Shown in pieces: positions 5,446-6,881 of a stretch of 6,881 nucleotides of DNA. Position 1 is the first letter of the stretch, and each line of letters opens with the position of its first letter. The position numbers were made by a program, and so were the translations under genes. Origin of the DNA: JBBKWJ01 sp037968895 (lineage in GTDB: Bacteria > Actinomycetota > Acidimicrobiia > Acidimicrobiales > SZUA-35); contig JBBKWJ010000082.1 of assembly GCA_037968895.1 (NCBI GenBank), positions 1 to 6,881 on the forward strand, given 5' to 3'. The notes under the pieces were generated by a model. The model saw only the letters and a program-made list of their open reading frames with translations. It did no database searches and was not told where the DNA came from.

Positions 5446-6528
5446 ATGACCGACCTCCACGCACCTGCGCCGCCCGTACTTTCCGGTGACTACACCACTG
5501 CCCGATCTGCATTCCTCACCGCGGCTGAGCAGGCGGGAGCATCCGTTTCGTCGACCGTCCATCCCCGCACGGGGCCGGCTGGTGAGGAGCTTGCGCTCGA
5601 TGTTGCGACGCTTGGGCCAGGCGATGCGGCGCACCGCGTCTTAGTCGTCTCCGCCACTCATGGCGTCGAGGGGTTTTGCGGCTCAGCGCTTCAGACCCAT
5701 TGGTTGAACCACTTCCTCGGCGAGCAACCCGACGACGTCTGCGTGGTCATGCTGCACGCTCTGAACCCTTACGGATTCGCGTGGGTACGCCGGGTCAACG
5801 AAGACAACATTGACCTCAACCGAAACTTCCTCAACTGGGACGAGCCGGCGCCAAAGAATCCTGGCTATGACGAACTGGCCGACCTGCTGGTGCCGCAGGA
5901 GTGGAGCGAATCGGAGCAAGAACGCACGCTTCTGGCCTTGATGGACCATTTGAACAATGTCGGCTTTGAAAAGTTGCAGGCCGACGTAAGCCAGGGACAG
6001 TACGACCATCCGCTTGGTGTTTTCTATGGCGGATCGGGCAAGGCGTGGAGCAACGAACAGGTGTCGCGGGTGTGGGTAGAAGAATTGAATGGAGCGGAGC
6101 GAGTGACGGTGATCGACCTCCACACCGGGCTCGGACCCTCAGGCCACGGTGAACTCATCAGTCACGAGTTGACCGGCAGCCCTGGGTACTCAAGGGCCGA
6201 GGCTATGTGGGGGCAGGTCCATTCGATGGTCGACGGCGACAGTGTTTCGGTGCCTCTGGTCGGCGATTGGCTTGCGATGACCGAGGAATGGTCTGGGGCA
6301 ACCGAAGTCGTCGCCTGCGCCCTCGAATTCGGAACGGTCGACCCCATAACTGTGCTGCAGGCGTTGCGAGCCGACGCCTGGCTCCACGGCTATGGCGACC
6401 CACTCGGACCGACGGCCGAAGAGGTGAGGGCGCAGGTGCGTGCTGCGTTTGCCGACGACGACCCCGCCTGGATCGCAACGTGCTGGAACAGGTTTGCGGG
6501 CGTAATCTCGGCCGCGCTCCGAACGTAG
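5446..6528 (+). CDS. M14-type zinc carboxypeptidase-like protein (DUF2817)
   Basis: This 360-residue protein has the metallocarboxypeptidase (M14) active-site pattern and resembles the DUF2817 subgroup. Visible elements are SATHGVEGFCGS (69-80) with zinc ligands His72 and Glu75, NPYGFAWVRRVNEDNIDLNR (107-126) with Arg115/116 and Asn125-Arg126 for carboxylate binding, DLHTGLG (224-230) with the third zinc ligand His226, and CALEFGT (291-297) with the likely general base Glu294. All catalytic positions are therefore present, so hydrolysis of a C-terminal amide bond, or a related deacylation, is reasonable. The true substrate is unknown. There is no signal peptide or membrane segment, so it should be cytosolic, unlike secreted digestive relatives. 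The start at 5446 is fixed by a TAGAAT box six bases upstream and by the lack of room for a leader. It is divergent from the DUF971-PRMT pair. Confidence 0.86.
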   Translation: MTDLHAPAPPVLSGDYTTARSAFLTAAEQAGASVSSTVHPRTGPAGEELALDVATLGPGDAAHRVLVVSATHGVEGFCGSALQTHWLNHFLGEQPDDVCVVMLHALNPYGFAWVRRVNEDNIDLNRNFLNWDEPAPKNPGYDELADLLVPQEWSESEQERTLLALMDHLNNVGFEKLQADVSQGQYDHPLGVFYGGSGKAWSNEQVSRVWVEELNGAERVTVIDLHTGLGPSGHGELISHELTGSPGYSRAEAMWGQVHSMVDGDSVSVPLVGDWLAMTEEWSGATEVVACALEFGTVDPITVLQALRADAWLHGYGDPLGPTAEEVRAQVRAAFADDDPAWIATCWNRFAGVISAALRT

Positions 6529-6539
6529 TCGTTTGGGTT

Positions 6540-6578
6540 GTTGCAACGTAGTGCATCCATCAGAGACAGTCTCTACGT
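6540..6578. repeat. Nested inverted repeats before the membrane protein gene
   Basis: The 59-bp spacer between the M14-like stop and the next ATG contains an 8-bp palindrome GTTGCAAC (6540-6547), the near-palindrome AGAGAC-A-GTCTCT (6562-6574), and outer arms ACGTAG (6546-6551) and CTACGT (6573-6578) that enclose it. AACGTAGT at 6545-6552 also repeats the bases at 6522-6529 around the preceding stop codon. There is no U-run, so this is not a clear terminator. An operator for the downstream gene is the simplest reading. I could not assign a confident -35/-10 pair. Confidence 0.4.
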
Positions 6579-6587
6579 AAAGGAAGC

Positions 6588-6881
6588 ATGAGCGACCGGA
6601 TCAGTCAACGTGCACGACGCATCGTGATGGCTGTTGTGCTCGTGTGTAGCGCGCCGTTGGTCCTGCTTCTCTCGCCCGTCCTTTTCGCGGTTTCAGGAAC
6701 GATTGACCTTATGCGACCAGGGAAGTCAGCCGGCTTCAGTCGGCTGCTTGCGATGGCTCTGAACTATCTGATCTTGGAGTGGGTCGGTGTGCTCGCCGCA
6801 TTCGGTTTATGGGTAGCCACTGGCTTTGGCTTGTTCATGGGCACCGGACTTTCTCGTCGCGTGCACTACATGGTCCAGGCC
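6588..6881 (+). CDS. Membrane protein, 5' part; probable lysophospholipid acyltransferase
   Basis: The frame opens at an ATG preceded by AAAGGAA (close spacing) and stays open for 98 codons to the window edge, so only the N terminus is seen. It begins with a basic segment (MSDRISQRARR), followed by a hydrophobic helix at about 12-37, a polar stretch with DLMRPG (40-45), then RLLAMALNYLILEWVG (52-67) and a second hydrophobic helix at about 65-88, ending in SRRVHYMVQA. This layout resembles actinobacterial PlsC-like acyltransferases, which carry such a membrane lead-in before the catalytic HxxxxD motif. That motif would lie beyond the edge, so the assignment rests on resemblance from memory. 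It could be another two-helix membrane protein. The coding call itself is firm. Confidence 0.6.
   Translation, partial: MSDRISQRARRIVMAVVLVCSAPLVLLLSPVLFAVSGTIDLMRPGKSAGFSRLLAMALNYLILEWVGVLAAFGLWVATGFGLFMGTGLSRRVHYMVQA

Overview
The window is about 6.9 kb of moderately GC-rich bacterial chromosome. It fits a free-living actinobacterium, possibly of the class Acidimicrobiia. That placement is an inference from three things: a GTP-dependent PEP carboxykinase, the coding style, and what look like leaderless promoters. It carries no rRNA or tRNA gene, insertion sequence, CRISPR array or phage gene that I can see. Coding density is very high.

Layout, left to right. A short leader (1-131) with a plausible sigma70-type promoter precedes a complete Baeyer-Villiger flavin monooxygenase (132-1781, +). 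Two bases beyond its stop begins the 3' end of a minus-strand series: a small SelW/Rdx-family selenoprotein (2044-1784), GTP-dependent phosphoenolpyruvate carboxykinase (3940-2078), a methyltransferase closely resembling protein arginine methyltransferases (5079-4060), and a small zinc-binding DUF971 protein (5419-5090). Only 26 bp separate the last of these from a divergent M14-type metallopeptidase-like gene of the DUF2817 group (5446-6528, +). A 59-bp spacer with nested inverted repeats leads to the 5' part of a membrane protein gene that runs off the right edge (6588 onward). It is probably a lysophospholipid acyltransferase.

The most notable observation is the selenoprotein. Its N-terminal CxxU redox motif is interrupted by an in-frame UGA (2014-2012 on the minus strand). 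A perfect 6-bp stem with a 5-nt loop lies 12 nt further along the mRNA, where a bacterial SECIS element should be. A conventional gene caller would report only a 69-residue GTG-start fragment without the redox motif, or would miss the gene. The selenoprotein gene follows pckG by 33 nt and is probably cotranscribed with it.

The second notable gene is the PRMT-like methyltransferase. It keeps the HEEML helix and both double-E loop glutamates of eukaryotic arginine methyltransferases, but has TSW in place of the THW loop. It follows the DUF971 gene by 10 nt and is probably cotranscribed with it. The functions do not form one obvious pathway: they cover oxidative degradation (monooxygenase), gluconeogenesis (pckG), thiol redox (selW-like), methylation, peptidase-like hydrolysis and membrane lipid synthesis.
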